Source: Mycolicibacter arupensis
GTDB taxonomy: Bacteria; Actinomycetota; Actinomycetes; Mycobacteriales; Mycobacteriaceae
Length of the DNA stretch: 64,000 nt
Direction of reading: 5' to 3'
Assembly: GCF_002086515.1 (NCBI RefSeq)
Contig: NZ_MVHH01000003.1
Span: 1-64,000 of the forward strand
In this document: positions 63,861 through 64,000 of the stretch, piece after piece
How the letters are laid out: the number at the start of each line of letters is the position of its first letter
How positions within the stretch are numbered: position 1 is the stretch's first letter
Notes under the pieces: model-generated
Seen by the model: the letters and a program-made list of their open reading frames with translations, nothing else
What the model was told of the DNA's origin: nothing
The model's database searches: none
Translations under genes and position numbers: made by a program

Positions 63861-63868
63861 AGTATGTT
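63861..63868. promoter_or_regulatory. Overlapping divergent -10 elements of menJ and the prenyl synthase gene
   Basis: In the eight bases AGTATGTT the plus strand reads TATGTT (63863-63868), 6 bases before GTG 63875, and the minus strand reads CATACT (63866-63861), 7 bases before GTG 63853. Both genes would be leaderless and their -10 elements share four base pairs, so polymerase could serve only one gene at a time. Confidence 0.5.
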
Positions 63869-63874
63869 GGAGCC

Positions 63875-64000
63875 GTGAGGACACCGGCGAGTGTGGTGGC
63901 GGGGTTGGATTTCGGCGGCTTGGGGGACCCGGATTTCGCGGGCCGGGTACGCGACGGGGTCGCCCGCATCGAAGAGCTGATGGACACCGAACTTCGGGGC
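63875..64000 (+). CDS. grcC1: Polyprenyl diphosphate synthase (GrcC1-like), N-terminal part, cut by window edge
   Basis: The first 42 codons, from GTG 63875 to the right edge: MRTPASVVAGLDFGGLGDPD then FAGRVRDGVARIEELMDTEL. This opening is very like GrcC1 (Rv0562), a trans-polyprenyl diphosphate synthase that probably makes the menaquinone side chain. The aspartate-rich DDxxD motifs would lie beyond the window and cannot be checked. Leaderless layout with TATGTT 6 bases upstream. Confidence 0.85.
   Translation, partial: MRTPASVVAGLDFGGLGDPDFAGRVRDGVARIEELMDTELRG

Overview
This window is high-GC DNA with mycobacterial gene content: a DUF222/13E12 protein, a PPE protein, a PGRS-type glycine-rich secreted protein, F420-type DUF385 proteins, a solitary hemL and a full menaquinone locus. 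Gene order follows the stretch of Mycobacterium tuberculosis that runs from about Rv0495c to Rv0562, with several local gains and losses. The species cannot be named from sequence alone. Orthologue names given below rest on recalled protein sequences and gene order, not on a search.

Layout. 1-6818 (all minus): the start of a DUF222 protein, an amidase, a flavin oxidase of the berberine-bridge type and a two-gene MacB-like ABC exporter. 7133-15567: Rv0495c-like protein (minus), then ppx, a Pro-rich membrane protein, a TIM-barrel protein, a thioesterase, proC, a small excisionase-type DNA-binding protein, the 33-residue ribosomal protein bS22, galE2 and an acyltransferase. 15663-17654 (minus): HadA-like dehydratase, serB1 and a SnoaL-like protein. 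17691-23669 (plus): a glutaredoxin-like protein and the haem operon hemA-hemC-hemD-hemB with a membrane protein behind it.

23676-34520 is the most accessory part. It holds a secreted GH5 hydrolase with a PGRS linker, a copper-type P-ATPase under a TACCC-N5-GGGTA palindrome followed by a secreted Asn-Pro repeat protein, a Tat-exported esterase, an ABC transporter whose ATPase carries a cyclic-nucleotide-type domain, a PPE protein, and two tandem DUF385 proteins. 34604-41857 (plus): hemL, a histidine phosphatase and the System II cytochrome c maturation genes (TlpA-like thioredoxin, ccdA, resB, ccsB), then a ParA/EspI-like ATPase. 42512-43531: a Zur-type palindrome in front of four zinc-independent ribosomal protein paralogues.

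43565-64000 is the menaquinone region: menA, mtnP, two membrane proteins, menE, a duplicated phosphate-transporter/small-membrane-protein pair, a VOC protein, an SDR, menB, menC, a lipoprotein-like sensor domain, an alpha/beta hydrolase, menD, menG, a benzoquinone-type methyltransferase, menJ and the start of a polyprenyl diphosphate synthase. Together these make the naphthoquinone ring, the prenyl tail, their coupling and the final methylation and tail reduction.

Many genes, above all in the men region, have a TANNNT hexamer 6-8 bases before the start codon, the arrangement expected for leaderless mRNAs. Short palindromic repeats sit directly behind stop codons at 11729 and 17952. No tRNA, rRNA, CRISPR array, insertion sequence or prophage was seen.
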